A stretch of 38,872 nucleotides of DNA from Pseudomonas juntendi (GTDB lineage: Bacteria > Pseudomonadota > Gammaproteobacteria > Pseudomonadales > Pseudomonadaceae): NCBI RefSeq assembly GCF_009932375.1, contig NZ_BLJG01000018.1, forward strand, positions 1 through 38,872, in the 5' to 3' direction. Under the pieces are notes generated by a model. It did no database searches, was not told the DNA's origin, and worked only from the letters and a program-made list of their open reading frames with translations. Every line of letters starts with the position of its first letter. Positions within the stretch are counted from its first letter, which is position 1. Of the stretch, positions 25,308 through 34,282 are shown in pieces. The translations under genes and the position numbers were made by a program.

Positions 25308-26234
25308 CTAAATCCGCTTTCTGGCGGTTGTGTTCGGTGTCATTTGTTTGTCGTGCAGTTGCTTGACCGCGCCGCTGGCGATCAGCTCGGCCAGCGCGGC
25401 AACGTCGAGCAATGCACACATGTGTTCAATAACCGTGCCGGCCAACCACGGGCGCTGGCCACGCTGGCTGCGCCACTTGATTTCCGACGGGTCCAGGCGC
25501 AACGAACGGCTGACCTGGTGCACGGCCAGCCCCCATTCGTAGCCCTGCACCGAAATCACGTACTGCAGGCCCTGGCGGAAATCGTCGCGGTAGCGGTCGG
25601 GCATCACCCAGCGCGCCGTATCCAGGACCTTGAGGTTGCCCGCCTGGCAGGTGAGGATGCCAAGGAACCATTCGGGCTGACCGAACAGCGGTGTCAGCTC
25701 CTGGCCGGCCAGGGTGTAGATCGAGCCCAGGCACACCAGCGGTACGGCCAGGGTCAGGCCGGCGACATCGAACAACAGGCATTCGAAGGGTTCGGCGGCC
25801 CAGGCCGGGCGGCCGTCGACAGTGGCCGGTGGCACGGGCGGCGCTGGCAGGTGCACGTCGACCAGTGGCAGTGCCGGTTCCAGCGCATGCGCTTCGACCA
25901 GCACTGGAATGGCCGCCTCGGCCACCACCTCCTGCTCCACCACCGTCACCACCGGCGGGTCTACCGGCATCACGCTGGGCAACACCGCCAGGCGGGGTTC
26001 GGCGAAAGGCCGAGGCGCAGGGCGGGCAACGGCCACGAGCGGTTCGGCAGGTTGCGGCTGGCGGGCATCGCGGGCCTGCTCCTCGCGCACGGCTTCAGCA
26101 AACTCATCGGCTGCAGCGGGCTCCACGGGGGGCTGCAACAGCGCCTCGTCTTCGGTGGCCTCCTGCAGCAGGCCATCCAGATACGACTGCAAGACCATCT
26201 GTGGCCGGGTGCCGGTGTACCGGGTCTGGGTCAT
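25308..26234 (-). CDS. CheW-like domain protein (ParP-type polar chemotaxis partner)
   Basis: A 308-residue protein. Residues 1-145 are a low-complexity Pro/Ala/Val/Glu-rich arm. The C-terminal half is a CheW-like domain (FECLLFDVAGLTLAVPLVCL, FGQPEWFLGILTCQAGNLKV, YVISVQGYEWGLAVHQVSRS) that ends LHDKQMTPN. The position between a ParA-like ATPase and cheW matches ParP, which in Vibrio joins the CheA localisation domain to ParC and retains arrays at the pole. ATG 26234 shares one base with the ParA stop (TGATG), fixing the start. The symbol is withheld because the role is inferred from context. Confidence 0.85.
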   Translation of the reverse strand: MTQTRYTGTRPQMVLQSYLDGLLQEATEDEALLQPPVEPAAADEFAEAVREEQARDARQPQPAEPLVAVARPAPRPFAEPRLAVLPSVMPVDPPVVTVVEQEVVAEAAIPVLVEAHALEPALPLVDVHLPAPPVPPATVDGRPAWAAEPFECLLFDVAGLTLAVPLVCLGSIYTLAGQELTPLFGQPEWFLGILTCQAGNLKVLDTARWVMPDRYRDDFRQGLQYVISVQGYEWGLAVHQVSRSLRLDPSEIKWRSQRGQRPWLAGTVIEHMCALLDVAALAELIASGAVKQLHDKQMTPNTTARKRI

Positions 26235-27022
26235 CAGGCCACCTGCGCTGCGGGTTTGTAGGTCAACAGGTGCTTGAGCAGTGCCCGGTAGGCGACCAGC
26301 CCACGGCTCTTGGCGTCGAACTGCGAGGGCGTCACGCCCTTGCGGCTGGCGTCGCGCAGGCGCGTATCGACCGGGATGTAGCCCTGCCATACATGCTGGC
26401 CGTAGGTGTCACGCAGCAGCTTGAGGGTGCCCAGCGAGGCCTGGGTGCGGCGGTCGAACAGCGTCGGCACGATCTGGTACGGCAGCGCCTGCTTGCGTGA
26501 CCGGTTGACCATGGCCAGGGTCGCGACCATGCGCTCAAGCCCCTTCACCGCAAGAAACTCGGTTTGCACCGGGACCACCAACTGCTGGCTGGCGGCCAGG
26601 GCATTGACCATCAGCACGCCGAGCAAGGGTGGGCTGTCGATCAAGGCAAAGTCGAAATCCTGCCACAACTGCGCCAGACTCTTGGCGATCACCAGGCCCA
26701 GGCCATTCTGCCCCGGCGACTGGCGCTCCAGCACGGCCAGCGCGGTGCTCGACGGCAACAGCGAAATCCGCTCGTCGCTGGTGGGCAGCAGCAGTTGCCC
26801 CGGCAAGCCCTCAGGCACGCTGCCTTTGTGCAGGAACAGGTCGTAGCAACTGTGCTCGAGGGCATCAGGGTTGTGGCCGAAGTAACTGGTCATCGAACCG
26901 TGCGGGTCCAGGTCGACGACGACCACGCGCTTGCCGGCCTCGGCCAGCAGGCCGGCCAAAGCGATGGTCGTGGTGGTCTTGCCGACGCCACCTTTTTGAT
27001 TGGCTACTGCCCAGACTCTCAT
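26234..27022 (-). CDS. ParA-family ATPase (ParC-type, chemotaxis array positioning)
   Basis: A 262-residue ParA/MinD-type ATPase starting MRVWAVANQKGGVGKTTTTI: deviant Walker A KGGVGKT (10-16) with the signature Lys, Walker A' as VVVVDLDPHGSMTSYFG, and Walker B as FDFALIDSPPLLGVL. It lacks a long DNA-binding N-terminus. In a chemotaxis operon beside a CheW-like protein it corresponds to ParC, which guides chemoreceptor arrays to the pole and to daughter cells. It is not related to topoisomerase IV ParC. ATG 27022 is used; longer in-frame starts enter REP sequence. Confidence 0.9.
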   Translation of the reverse strand: MRVWAVANQKGGVGKTTTTIALAGLLAEAGKRVVVVDLDPHGSMTSYFGHNPDALEHSCYDLFLHKGSVPEGLPGQLLLPTSDERISLLPSSTALAVLERQSPGQNGLGLVIAKSLAQLWQDFDFALIDSPPLLGVLMVNALAASQQLVVPVQTEFLAVKGLERMVATLAMVNRSRKQALPYQIVPTLFDRRTQASLGTLKLLRDTYGQHVWQGYIPVDTRLRDASRKGVTPSQFDAKSRGLVAYRALLKHLLTYKPAAQVA

Positions 27023-27064
27023 CAAGCAAACTCTATGTATTGATTTGAAAGCGCGTGCGATCGA

Positions 27065-27151
27065 TGTGGCAGCGGGCGAGCCCGCGAACACCGGCGAAGC
27101 CGGTGCCAATCACCGCGTCGCCTGCTTCGCGGGCCCGCCCGCTCCCACAGG
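27065..27151. repeat. REP inverted pair inside the chemotaxis operon
   Basis: A REP unit at 27065-27088 (GCGGGCGAGCCCGCG core) and an inverted unit at 27121-27151 (CGCGGGCCCGCCCGCTCCCA). They fill most of the 182-base gap between motD and the ParA gene, the only large gap in the downstream half of the operon. The structure may process or attenuate the transcript between motility and array-positioning genes. Confidence 0.8.
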
Positions 27152-27204
27152 GGACGGCGTCACAGTCAAAATTGTGCTTGTAGCAGTGCCAGAGAATTGA
27201 CGAA

Positions 27205-28062
27205 TCACTGCCCCGCCACCGTTGCTGGCGTAGCCGGTGCACTTTGTGTGCCAGCCCGGCGAAGGGCAGCATCCGGTGTTGCATTGGCGCTGCCCGAGCC
27301 CGTCAGGCTGCGGCGCACTTCCAGGTTACGGGAAATCACCAACACCACCCGCCGGTTGCGCGCGCGGCCATCGGCGGTGTCATTGCTGGCCACCGGCTGG
27401 TACTCGCCATAGCCGACCGAGGCCATGCGGGCCGGGTTCACCCCCTCCATGGCCAGCAGGCGCACAATGCTCGCCGCCCGCGCCGACGACAGCTCCCAGT
27501 TGGTCGGGTACTGCGCGGTGCGGATCGGCAGGTTGTCGGTGAAACCCTCGACATGCACCGGGTTGGCGAACGGCTTGAGAATATCGGCCACCTTCTCGAT
27601 GATGGCGAACGCCTTGTCACTGGGCATGGCATCGCCACTGCCGAACAACAGCGATGAATTGAGCTCGATCTCGATCCACAGTTCGTTGCCGCGCACGGTC
27701 ATCTGGTTGCTTTTGATCAGGTCGCCAAAGGCATCGCGCACGTCATCGCTGATGGTCTTCAGCGGGTCGGTATTGGTTGCCGCAAGGCCCGCTTCGGTCT
27801 GCTCGCTGTCGTTGACCAGCGGCTCGGCCGGGCGCACGGTCAATGGCTTTTCCTCGCCCACGGGGATGGGTTTCATGCTGCGCTCAGGGTCGTTGAACAC
27901 CCCGAGCAGCGCCTGGGAAATGACCTTGTACTTGCCCTCGTTGATCGACGAAATCGAGTACATCACCACAAAAAATGCGAACAGCAAGGTAATGAAGTCG
28001 GCGTATGACACCAGCCAGCGTTCGTGGTTTTCGTGTTCCTCGGTATGACGGCGGCGGCGCAT
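27205..28062 (-). CDS. motD: flagellar stator protein MotD (MotB family)
   Basis: A 285-residue MotB-type protein: a basic N-terminus MRRRRHTEEHENHERW, then the single membrane helix LVSYADFITLLFAFFVVMYS with the ion-conducting Asp22, a plug/linker region, and a C-terminal OmpA-like peptidoglycan-binding domain (VEGFTDNLPIRTAQYPTNWE, LSSARAASIVRLLAMEGV, VGYGEYQPVASNDTADGRAR NRRV). With MotC it forms one of the two stator sets of pseudomonads and anchors it to the wall. The start lies 3 bases after the motC stop. Confidence 0.95.
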   Translation of the reverse strand: MRRRRHTEEHENHERWLVSYADFITLLFAFFVVMYSISSINEGKYKVISQALLGVFNDPERSMKPIPVGEEKPLTVRPAEPLVNDSEQTEAGLAATNTDPLKTISDDVRDAFGDLIKSNQMTVRGNELWIEIELNSSLLFGSGDAMPSDKAFAIIEKVADILKPFANPVHVEGFTDNLPIRTAQYPTNWELSSARAASIVRLLAMEGVNPARMASVGYGEYQPVASNDTADGRARNRRVVLVISRNLEVRRSLTGSGSANATPDAALRRAGTQSAPATPATVAGQ

Positions 28063-28065
28063 GGG

Positions 28066-28806
28066 TTACTCCATGAAGCCTTGCAGCTTCAGCTCGATGG
28101 AGCGCGGGTTTTCACCCTCGGCAATCGACAACAGGCCTTCGAGCAGCATTTCGCGGTAGCGCGACTGGCGCATGACCACGGCCTTGAGCTTGTTGGCGAT
28201 CGGCAGCAGGACCAGGTTGGCGCTGGCCACACCGTAGATGGTGGCGACGAAGGCCACGGCGATGCCATTGCCCAGTTGCGACGGGTCGGCCAGGTTGCCC
28301 ATCACGTGGATCAGGCCCATGACCGCACCGATGATGCCGATGGTAGGGGCGTAACCGCCCATGCTCTCGAACACCTTGGCCGCCTGGATATCGCGGCTTT
28401 CCTGGGTCAGGAAATCGACTTCGAGGATACTGCGAATGGCTTCTGGCTCGGCGCCATCGACCAGCAGCTGCAAGCCTTTGCGCGCATACGGGTCGGGCTC
28501 GCTGTCGGCCACCCCTTCCAGGCCCAGCAAGCCTTCCTTGCGCGCCGTCAGGCTCCAGTTCACCACCCGGTCGATGCCACCCGCCAGGTCGACCCTGGGC
28601 GGGAACAGGATCCAGCGCAGAATCTGCAGGGCCCGCTTGAACGAGGCCAGCGGTGACTGCAGCAGTGCTGCCGCCAAGGTGCCGCCCAGCACGATCAGTG
28701 CCGCCGGCCCGTTGACCAGGGCACCGACATGGCCACCCTCGAGGAAGTTGCCACCGACAATGGCAACGAAGGCGAGGATCAGGCCGATCAGGCTCAGCAC
28801 GTCCAT
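28066..28806 (-). CDS. motC: flagellar stator protein MotC (MotA family)
   Basis: A 246-residue MotA/PomA-type protein with four membrane segments: [57 protein letters not shown] and IAVAFVATIYGVASANLVLL. The cytoplasmic loop between helices 2 and 3 carries the charged residues that contact the rotor. Conserved prolines (GYAPTIG) gate the ion path. It shares one base with the cheB stop region, and motD follows 3 bases later, so stator and chemotaxis genes are co-transcribed. Confidence 0.95.
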   Translation of the reverse strand: MDVLSLIGLILAFVAIVGGNFLEGGHVGALVNGPAALIVLGGTLAAALLQSPLASFKRALQILRWILFPPRVDLAGGIDRVVNWSLTARKEGLLGLEGVADSEPDPYARKGLQLLVDGAEPEAIRSILEVDFLTQESRDIQAAKVFESMGGYAPTIGIIGAVMGLIHVMGNLADPSQLGNGIAVAFVATIYGVASANLVLLPIANKLKAVVMRQSRYREMLLEGLLSIAEGENPRSIELKLQGFME

Positions 28807-29930
28807 CAGACGCAGGCCTCTACCAGGTGCTTGCCGATCTCGTCCAGGCTATACACCGCGTCGGCCAGGTTGGCCTTGACGATGGCCATGGGCATGCCAT
28901 AGATCACACAGCTGGCTTCATCCTGGGCCCACACCGTACTGCCGCCCTGCTTGAGCAGGCGCGCACCTTCACGGCCATCGGCACCCATGCCGGTCAGCAC
29001 CACCGACAGCACCTTGTCGCCATATGACTTGGCCGCCGAGCCAAAGGTGATGTCCACGCACGGCTTGTAGTTCAGGCGCTCGTCGCCCGGCAGGATCTTC
29101 ACCGTGCCACGGCCATCGACCATCATCTGCTTGCCACCCGGGGCCAGCAGGGCCAGGCCCGGGCGCAGCATGTCACCGTCCTCGGCTTCCTTGACGCTGA
29201 TGCGGCACAGTTTGTCCAGGCGTTCGGCAAACGCCTTGGTGAACGCAGCCGGCATGTGCTGGATCAGCACGATCGGTGCAGGGAAGTTGGCCGGCAGTTG
29301 GGTCAACACCCGCTGCAGGGCTACCGGGCCGCCGGTGGAGGTACCGATGGCCACCAGTTTGTACGGCTTGCGTTTAGGCGCCGCAGCCGCAGCGGGCGCG
29401 GCTGCCGGGGCGCGGGCCGGCAGCGCACTGCGCGCCGCTGCCGGGCTGCCCACGCCCGCTGCCGGCACGTGGCTGCTGGCAGGTGCCGGCGTTGCGGCCG
29501 GCGCAGGGCTGGCGTAACTGCCAAACCGGCGGTTGCTGCGCGCCAGCGTATGCACTTTCTCGCACAGCAGTTGCTTGACCTTGTCGGGGTTGCGCGAAAT
29601 GTCCTCGAAGTTCTTCGGCAGGTAGTCCACCGCCCCCGCGTCCAGCGCATCGAGGGTGACCCGGGCGCCCTCATGGGTCAGCGAGGAAAACATCAACACC
29701 GGCGTCGGGCAGCGCTGCATGATGTGCCGCACCGCAGTGATGCCATCCATCATGGGCATTTCATAGTCCATGGTGATGACATCGGGCTTGAGCGCCAGCG
29801 CCTGGTCAATCGCTTCCTTGCCGTTGGTCGCGGTACCTACTACCTGGATCGTCGGATCCGCCGAGAGGATCTCCGAGACGCGGCGGCGGAAGAAACCGGA
29901 ATCATCCACCACCAGGACCTTGACTGCCAT
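28806..29930 (-). CDS. cheB: chemotaxis protein-glutamate methylesterase CheB
   Basis: A 374-residue two-domain protein. Residues 1-125 form a receiver domain ([26 protein letters not shown] with phospho-acceptor Asp55). An Ala/Pro-rich linker follows, about 140-190, longer than in enterics. The methylesterase domain shows the triad regions [15 protein letters not shown] (Ser), [11 protein letters not shown] (His) and [14 protein letters not shown] (Asp). It removes methyl groups from receptors when phosphorylated by CheA. ATG 29930 is used because GGAG lies 5 bases upstream; GTG 29936 is less well placed. Confidence 0.96.
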   Translation of the reverse strand: MAVKVLVVDDSGFFRRRVSEILSADPTIQVVGTATNGKEAIDQALALKPDVITMDYEMPMMDGITAVRHIMQRCPTPVLMFSSLTHEGARVTLDALDAGAVDYLPKNFEDISRNPDKVKQLLCEKVHTLARSNRRFGSYASPAPAATPAPASSHVPAAGVGSPAAARSALPARAPAAAPAAAAAPKRKPYKLVAIGTSTGGPVALQRVLTQLPANFPAPIVLIQHMPAAFTKAFAERLDKLCRISVKEAEDGDMLRPGLALLAPGGKQMMVDGRGTVKILPGDERLNYKPCVDITFGSAAKSYGDKVLSVVLTGMGADGREGARLLKQGGSTVWAQDEASCVIYGMPMAIVKANLADAVYSLDEIGKHLVEACV

Positions 29931-29976
29931 AAACACTCCATTAGGCGGCGCGACCTGCCAAGGTGCGCCACCGAAA

Positions 29977-32229
29977 TCAAATACGCCGCGCGGCGTAACG
30001 CTTGAGCATGCTCGGGACGTCGAGAATCAACGCAATACGACCGTCACCGGTAATGGTGGCCCCGGACATGCCCGGGGTACCTTGCAGCATCTTGCCCAGC
30101 GGCTTGATTACCACTTCTTCCTGGCCCACCAGTTGATCGACGACAAAGCCGATGCGCTGGGTGCCGACCGACAGGATCACCACGTGGCCCTCGTGCTGCT
30201 CTTCGTGCACCTGGCCTTGCACCAGCCAGCGCTTGAGGTAGAACAACGGCAGTGCCTTGTCGCGCACGATCACGACTTCCTGGCCATCGACCACATTGGT
30301 ACGCGACAGGTCGAGGTGGAAGATCTCGTTGACGTTGACCAGCGGGAAGGCGAATGCCTGGTTGCCCAGCATCACCATCAGGGTGGGCATGATCGCCAGG
30401 GTCAGCGGCACCTTGATGACGATCTTCGAGCCCTGGCCCTTGGCCGAGAAGATGTTGATCGAACCGTTGAGCTGGGAGATCTTGGTCTTCACCACGTCCA
30501 TGCCCACGCCACGCCCGGACACGTCGGAAATCTCGGTCTTGGTCGAGAACCCCGGGGCGAAGATCAGGTTGTAGCAGTCCGACTCGCTCAGACGCTCGGC
30601 GGCGTCCTTGTCCATCAGGCCCTTCTCCACCGCCTTGGCCCGCAGGATGTTCGGGTCCATGCCCTTGCCGTCGTCGGAAATCGACAACAGGATGTGGTCG
30701 CCTTCCTGCTCCGCCGAAAGCACCACGCGGCCCGTGCGCGGCTTGCCTGCGGCATCGCGCTCATCGGGCATCTCGATACCATGGTCGACGGCGTTGCGCA
30801 CCAAGTGCACCAACGGGTCGGCCAGGGCTTCGACCAGGTTCTTGTCGAGGTCGGTTTCTTCACCGACCAGCTCAAGGTTGATCTCTTTCTTTAACTGGCG
30901 CGCCAGGTCGCGAACCAGGCGCGGGAAGCGGCCGAACACTTTCTTGATCGGCTGCATGCGGGTTTTCATCACCGCGGTCTGCAGGTCGGCGGTGACCACG
31001 TCGAGGTTGGACACGGCCTTGGACATGGCCTCGTCGCCGCTGTTCAGGCCCAGGCGCACCAGACGGTTACGCACCAGCACCAGCTCGCCGACCATGTTCA
31101 TGATCTCGTCCAGGCGCGCCGTGTCGACGCGTACGGTGGTTTCCGCTTCGCTGACCGCATGCTTGTCGGCGACCGGGGCCGGCGTGCGCGCAGCTGCAGC
31201 AGGTTTGCTCGCAGCCGCGGGCGCTGGCGCAGGTGCAGGAGCCGCAGCTGGCTTGGCGGCAGCCGGGCTTTGCGGCTTGGCCGCTGCCGGCGCCTTGGCC
31301 GCAGGCGGTGCCTGGACTGCAGCGACGTCACCGCCGAATTTGCCCTTGCCATGCAACTGGTCCAGCAGCGCTTCGAATTCATGCTCGCTGATTTCGTCGC
31401 TGGTGGCGCTGGCGGTGCTGTCAGGCGCCACCTCGGCAGGTGCCGCCTTGGCGGCAGGCAGGGCGTCGGCCTGGAAGGTGCCTTTGCCATGCAACTGGTC
31501 GAGCAGCGACTCGAATTCGGCATCGGTGATTTCGTCACTGGCCGCTTCGTGGCTGACGGCAGCAGCCGGCGCTGCAACTTCGGCAGTGAACTGGCCTTTG
31601 CCATGCAACTGGTCGAGCAGCGATTCGAACTCGGCATCGGTGATTTCATCACCGCCACCACTCACGCTCTCGCCTTGGAGCTGTTCCTCGGCCGCAGCTT
31701 GTGCCTTGACCGCATCGAGCGAATCGAGCAACTGCTCGAACTCGCTGTCGGTGATGTCCTGGTGCTGCTCCTGGTCCACCACCGGTGCCGCGGCAGCCAC
31801 CGGCACCACCGCTTCTTCGCCACCCTGCGGTTGCGCCGCACCCGGCTCGGCAAGGCGCGCCAAGGCCGCCAGCAGCTCGGGGGTTGCCGGCGTGACTTCA
31901 GCGCGCTCGCGCACCTGGCCAAACATGCTGTTGACCGTGTCCAGTGCCTCGAGCACTACGTCCATCAGCTCCGCGTCAACCCGACGCTCACCTTTGCGCA
32001 GCACGTCGAACACGTTCTCGGCGATATGGCAGCACTCCACCAGCTCGTTCAGCTGGAGGAAGCCGGCGCCCCCTTTTACAGTGTGGAAACCGCGAAAGAT
32101 CGCATTGAGCAGGTCAGCATCGTCGGGCCGGCTTTCCAGCTCGACCAATTGCTCGGACAGTTGCTCAAGAATTTCGCCGGCTTCTACCAGGAAATCCTGG
32201 AGGATTTCTTCATCGGCGCCGAAGCTCAT
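29977..32229 (-). CDS. cheA: chemotaxis histidine kinase CheA
   Basis: A 750-residue kinase. The P1 HPt domain carries His49 in [16 protein letters not shown]. Residues about 130-360 have no recognisable folded P2 domain; this Ala/Pro-rich linker holds four copies of an acidic motif ([13 protein letters not shown] type) at 158-171, 195-208, 233-246 and 279-292. P3 dimerisation begins [20 protein letters not shown]. The P4 ATP-binding boxes are [12 protein letters not shown] (N), DDGKGMD (G1) and [10 protein letters not shown] (G2). P5 is CheW-like ([20 protein letters not shown]). It autophosphorylates and donates phosphate to CheY and CheB. ATG 32229 has GGAG 8 bases upstream. Confidence 0.97.
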   Translation of the reverse strand: MSFGADEEILQDFLVEAGEILEQLSEQLVELESRPDDADLLNAIFRGFHTVKGGAGFLQLNELVECCHIAENVFDVLRKGERRVDAELMDVVLEALDTVNSMFGQVRERAEVTPATPELLAALARLAEPGAAQPQGGEEAVVPVAAAAPVVDQEQHQDITDSEFEQLLDSLDAVKAQAAAEEQLQGESVSGGGDEITDAEFESLLDQLHGKGQFTAEVAAPAAAVSHEAASDEITDAEFESLLDQLHGKGTFQADALPAAKAAPAEVAPDSTASATSDEISEHEFEALLDQLHGKGKFGGDVAAVQAPPAAKAPAAAKPQSPAAAKPAAAPAPAPAPAAASKPAAAARTPAPVADKHAVSEAETTVRVDTARLDEIMNMVGELVLVRNRLVRLGLNSGDEAMSKAVSNLDVVTADLQTAVMKTRMQPIKKVFGRFPRLVRDLARQLKKEINLELVGEETDLDKNLVEALADPLVHLVRNAVDHGIEMPDERDAAGKPRTGRVVLSAEQEGDHILLSISDDGKGMDPNILRAKAVEKGLMDKDAAERLSESDCYNLIFAPGFSTKTEISDVSGRGVGMDVVKTKISQLNGSINIFSAKGQGSKIVIKVPLTLAIMPTLMVMLGNQAFAFPLVNVNEIFHLDLSRTNVVDGQEVVIVRDKALPLFYLKRWLVQGQVHEEQHEGHVVILSVGTQRIGFVVDQLVGQEEVVIKPLGKMLQGTPGMSGATITGDGRIALILDVPSMLKRYAARRI

Positions 32230-32241
32230 CAAAGGTGCTCC

Positions 32242-33030
32242 TTAAAAACCCAGGCTGGACAGCAGATCATCGACGTCGTCCTGGCCGGACACGACGTCTT
32301 CACGCTTATCGGCATGAATCTGCGGACCTTCACCCCGAGTCGGATGTTTTTCTCGATCTTTTTCTGCGCGCAATTGATCGTGGTCATGCTGAATGCCCGC
32401 AAAGCGGTCGACCTGACTGGCCATCAGCACCAACTTGAGCAGGTTGCTTTCCACTTCGGTCACCAGGTTGGTGACGCGCTTGATCACCTGCCCGGTCAGG
32501 TCCTGATAGTCCTGGGCCAGCAGAATGTCATTGAGGTGGCCGGCGACCTTGCGGTTGCCTTCGGCGCTGTGCGTGAGGAAACTGTCGACCCGCTTGACCA
32601 GGTCGCGAAATTCTTCCGCCGCCACTTCGCGGCGCATGAAGCGCTGCCAGTCGGTGCTCAGGGCCTTGGCCTCGCTGGCCAGGTCGTTGAGCACCGGGGT
32701 GCTTGCCTCGACCAGGTCCATGGTGCGGTTGGCCGCGCCTTCCGTGAGCTTGACCACATAGGACAGGCGCTCGGTGGCATCGGTAATCTGCGACACCTCT
32801 TCGGCCTGCGGTATGGTCGGGTCGATCTGGAAACTGACGATGGCACTGTGCAGCTCGCGGGTCAGCTTGCCGACTTCCTGGTACAGGCCGCGGTCGCGGG
32901 TCTGGTTCAGCTCGTGAATCAGCTGCACCGCCTCGCCGAAACGGCCCCGCTCCAGGCTTTCGACCAACTCCTGGGCATGTTTCTTCAGGGTCGATTCGAA
33001 CTCGCCCAAAGAGTTATGTGATGAATCCAT
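32242..33030 (-). CDS. cheZ: CheY-P phosphatase CheZ
   Basis: A 262-residue helical protein with the catalytic segment ILLAQDYQDLTGQVIKRV (about 169-186), which holds the conserved acidic and Gln residues inserted into the CheY active site. A variable charged linker (KDREKHPTRGEG) leads to the C-terminal CheY-binding helix DDVDDLLSSLGF. It dephosphorylates CheY-P. It is somewhat longer than the E. coli protein (about 214), mainly at the N-terminus and linker. It lies 20 bases after the cheY stop and 12 bases before cheA. Confidence 0.96.
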   Translation of the reverse strand: MDSSHNSLGEFESTLKKHAQELVESLERGRFGEAVQLIHELNQTRDRGLYQEVGKLTRELHSAIVSFQIDPTIPQAEEVSQITDATERLSYVVKLTEGAANRTMDLVEASTPVLNDLASEAKALSTDWQRFMRREVAAEEFRDLVKRVDSFLTHSAEGNRKVAGHLNDILLAQDYQDLTGQVIKRVTNLVTEVESNLLKLVLMASQVDRFAGIQHDHDQLRAEKDREKHPTRGEGPQIHADKREDVVSGQDDVDDLLSSLGF

Positions 33031-33050
33031 GGCGCGCCCCCTGACGTGAC

Positions 33051-33425
33051 TCAGCCGTTGACGCGTTCGAAGATCTTCTCGATCTTTTCTTTGAGCACCT
33101 GCGCCGTGAACGGCTTGACCACGTAACCATTGACGCCGGCCTGGGCCGCTTCAATGATCTGGTCGCGCTTGGCTTCGGCAGTCACCATCAGCACGGGCAT
33201 GGTTTTCAGCCGGTCGTGGGCACGCACCTTGCGCAGCAGGTCGATGCCGGACATGCCAGGCATGTTCCAGTCGGTCACCAGGAAGTCGTAATGGCCGTTT
33301 TCCAGCATCGGCAGCGCCGTGGTGCCGTCGTCGGCTTCTTCGGTGTTGGTGAAGCCCAGGTCACGCAACAGGTTCTTGATGATCCGCCGCATCGTCGAAA
33401 AGTCGTCAACGATGAGGATTTTCAT
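33051..33425 (-). CDS. cheY: chemotaxis response regulator CheY
   Basis: A 124-residue single receiver domain: [20 protein letters not shown], with the acidic pair, phospho-acceptor Asp in [16 protein letters not shown], the switch Thr in [13 protein letters not shown] and Lys in [12 protein letters not shown]. CheY-P binds FliM and changes motor rotation. ATG 33425 is the conventional start, but a GGAGG sequence (33443-33447) lies 17 bases away and is better spaced for TTG 33437, so translation may begin four codons earlier. It is the first gene of the cheYZAB-motCD block. Confidence 0.96.
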   Translation of the reverse strand: MKILIVDDFSTMRRIIKNLLRDLGFTNTEEADDGTTALPMLENGHYDFLVTDWNMPGMSGIDLLRKVRAHDRLKTMPVLMVTAEAKRDQIIEAAQAGVNGYVVKPFTAQVLKEKIEKIFERVNG

Positions 33426-33460
33426 GTCTTTGTTCAAGTAGACCTCCAAGCAGTCTCAAA

Positions 33461-33480
33461 CGCGCTCGGCCCCGAGCGCG
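33461..33480. terminator. GC-rich hairpin between fliA and cheY
   Basis: CGCGCTCGGCCCCGAGCGCG folds into a perfect 8-bp stem with a 4-base loop. On the minus strand it is followed by TTTGAG, a weak U-run. It could partly terminate the flhA-fliA transcript before cheY or mark the start of a separate che transcript. No promoter matching sigma-28 or sigma-54 was recognised in this 116-base gap. Confidence 0.4.
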
Positions 33481-33541
33481 CATTCAATCAATTCGGTACA
33501 ACGTGGAAAACCGCGTGGAAACAGCCGCAACCCCAGCAGGC

Positions 33542-34282
33542 TCAGCGCGCCCGCCATTCCCCCAGGCGGCTACGCAGACGCGCGGCACACTGGCTGTGCA
33601 ACTGGCTGACCCGCGACTCGCTGACCCCCAGCACCTCACCGATCTCCTTGAGGTTGAGCTCTTCGTCGTAGTACAACGCCAGCACCAGGCGTTCACGCTC
33701 GGGCAGGTTGGCGATGGCCTCGGTCAGGGCTAGCTGGAAGCGCTCCTCCTCGAGGCCCCGGGCAGGTTCGACCTGGCCGCTGGCGCCGTCTTCATGCAGC
33801 CCTTCGTGTTCACCGTCCTGCAGCAGGTCATCGAAGCTGAACAAACGGCTGCCCAAGGTATCGTTGAGGATCGCGTAGTAATCGTCGAGGCTCAATTGGA
33901 GTTCGGCAGCAACTTCATGATCTTTAGCGTCACGGCCGGTTCTGGCCTCCACGGCGCGCATCGCGTCGCTGACCATACGGGTGTTGCGGTGCACCGAACG
34001 GGGTGCCCAGTCGCCTTTGCGCACTTCGTCGAGCATGGCACCGCGGATACGAATGCCGGCATAGGTTTCGAAGCTGGCGCCCTTGCTGGCGTCGTACTTG
34101 TTGGCCACTTCCAGCAAGCCGATCATGCCGGCCTGGATCAGGTCCTCGACCTGCACGTTGGCCGGCAACCGCGCCAACAGGTGGTAGGCGATGCGCTTGA
34201 CCAGGGGGGCGTAGCGTTCGATCAACTCGTACTGGGCGTCTTTCGCCGCCCGGCTGTACATCTTGAACCCGCTGGCGTTCAT
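33542..34282 (-). CDS. fliA: flagellar sigma factor FliA (sigma-28)
   Basis: A 246-residue group 3 sigma factor: region 2 (LVKRIAYHLLARLPANVQVE, DLIQAGMIGLLEVANKYDAS, FETYAGIRIRGAMLDEVRKG DW), region 3 (APRSVHRNTRMVSDAMRAVE) and region 4 (LPERERLVLALYYDEELNLK, EIGEVLGVSESRVSQLHSQC). It directs late flagellar and chemotaxis genes and is held by the anti-sigma factor FlgM. ATG 34282 (MNASGFKMYSRA) overlaps the fleN stop as ATGA, which settles the start. Its likely target promoter within this window is the one before the FliK-like gene. Confidence 0.97.
   Translation of the reverse strand: MNASGFKMYSRAAKDAQYELIERYAPLVKRIAYHLLARLPANVQVEDLIQAGMIGLLEVANKYDASKGASFETYAGIRIRGAMLDEVRKGDWAPRSVHRNTRMVSDAMRAVEARTGRDAKDHEVAAELQLSLDDYYAILNDTLGSRLFSFDDLLQDGEHEGLHEDGASGQVEPARGLEEERFQLALTEAIANLPERERLVLALYYDEELNLKEIGEVLGVSESRVSQLHSQCAARLRSRLGEWRAR

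Noticed and set aside
31159..33021. 620-codon plus-strand frame opposite cheA/cheZ
   Set aside because: A shadow of conserved chemotaxis genes, low-complexity Arg/His/Gly sequence and no plausible protein family.
33426..33541. Search for a sigma-28 or sigma-54 promoter before cheY
   Set aside because: No element with correct spacing was found on the minus strand. A GCCGAG sequence occurs within the hairpin but lacks a TMAA box 15 bases upstream.
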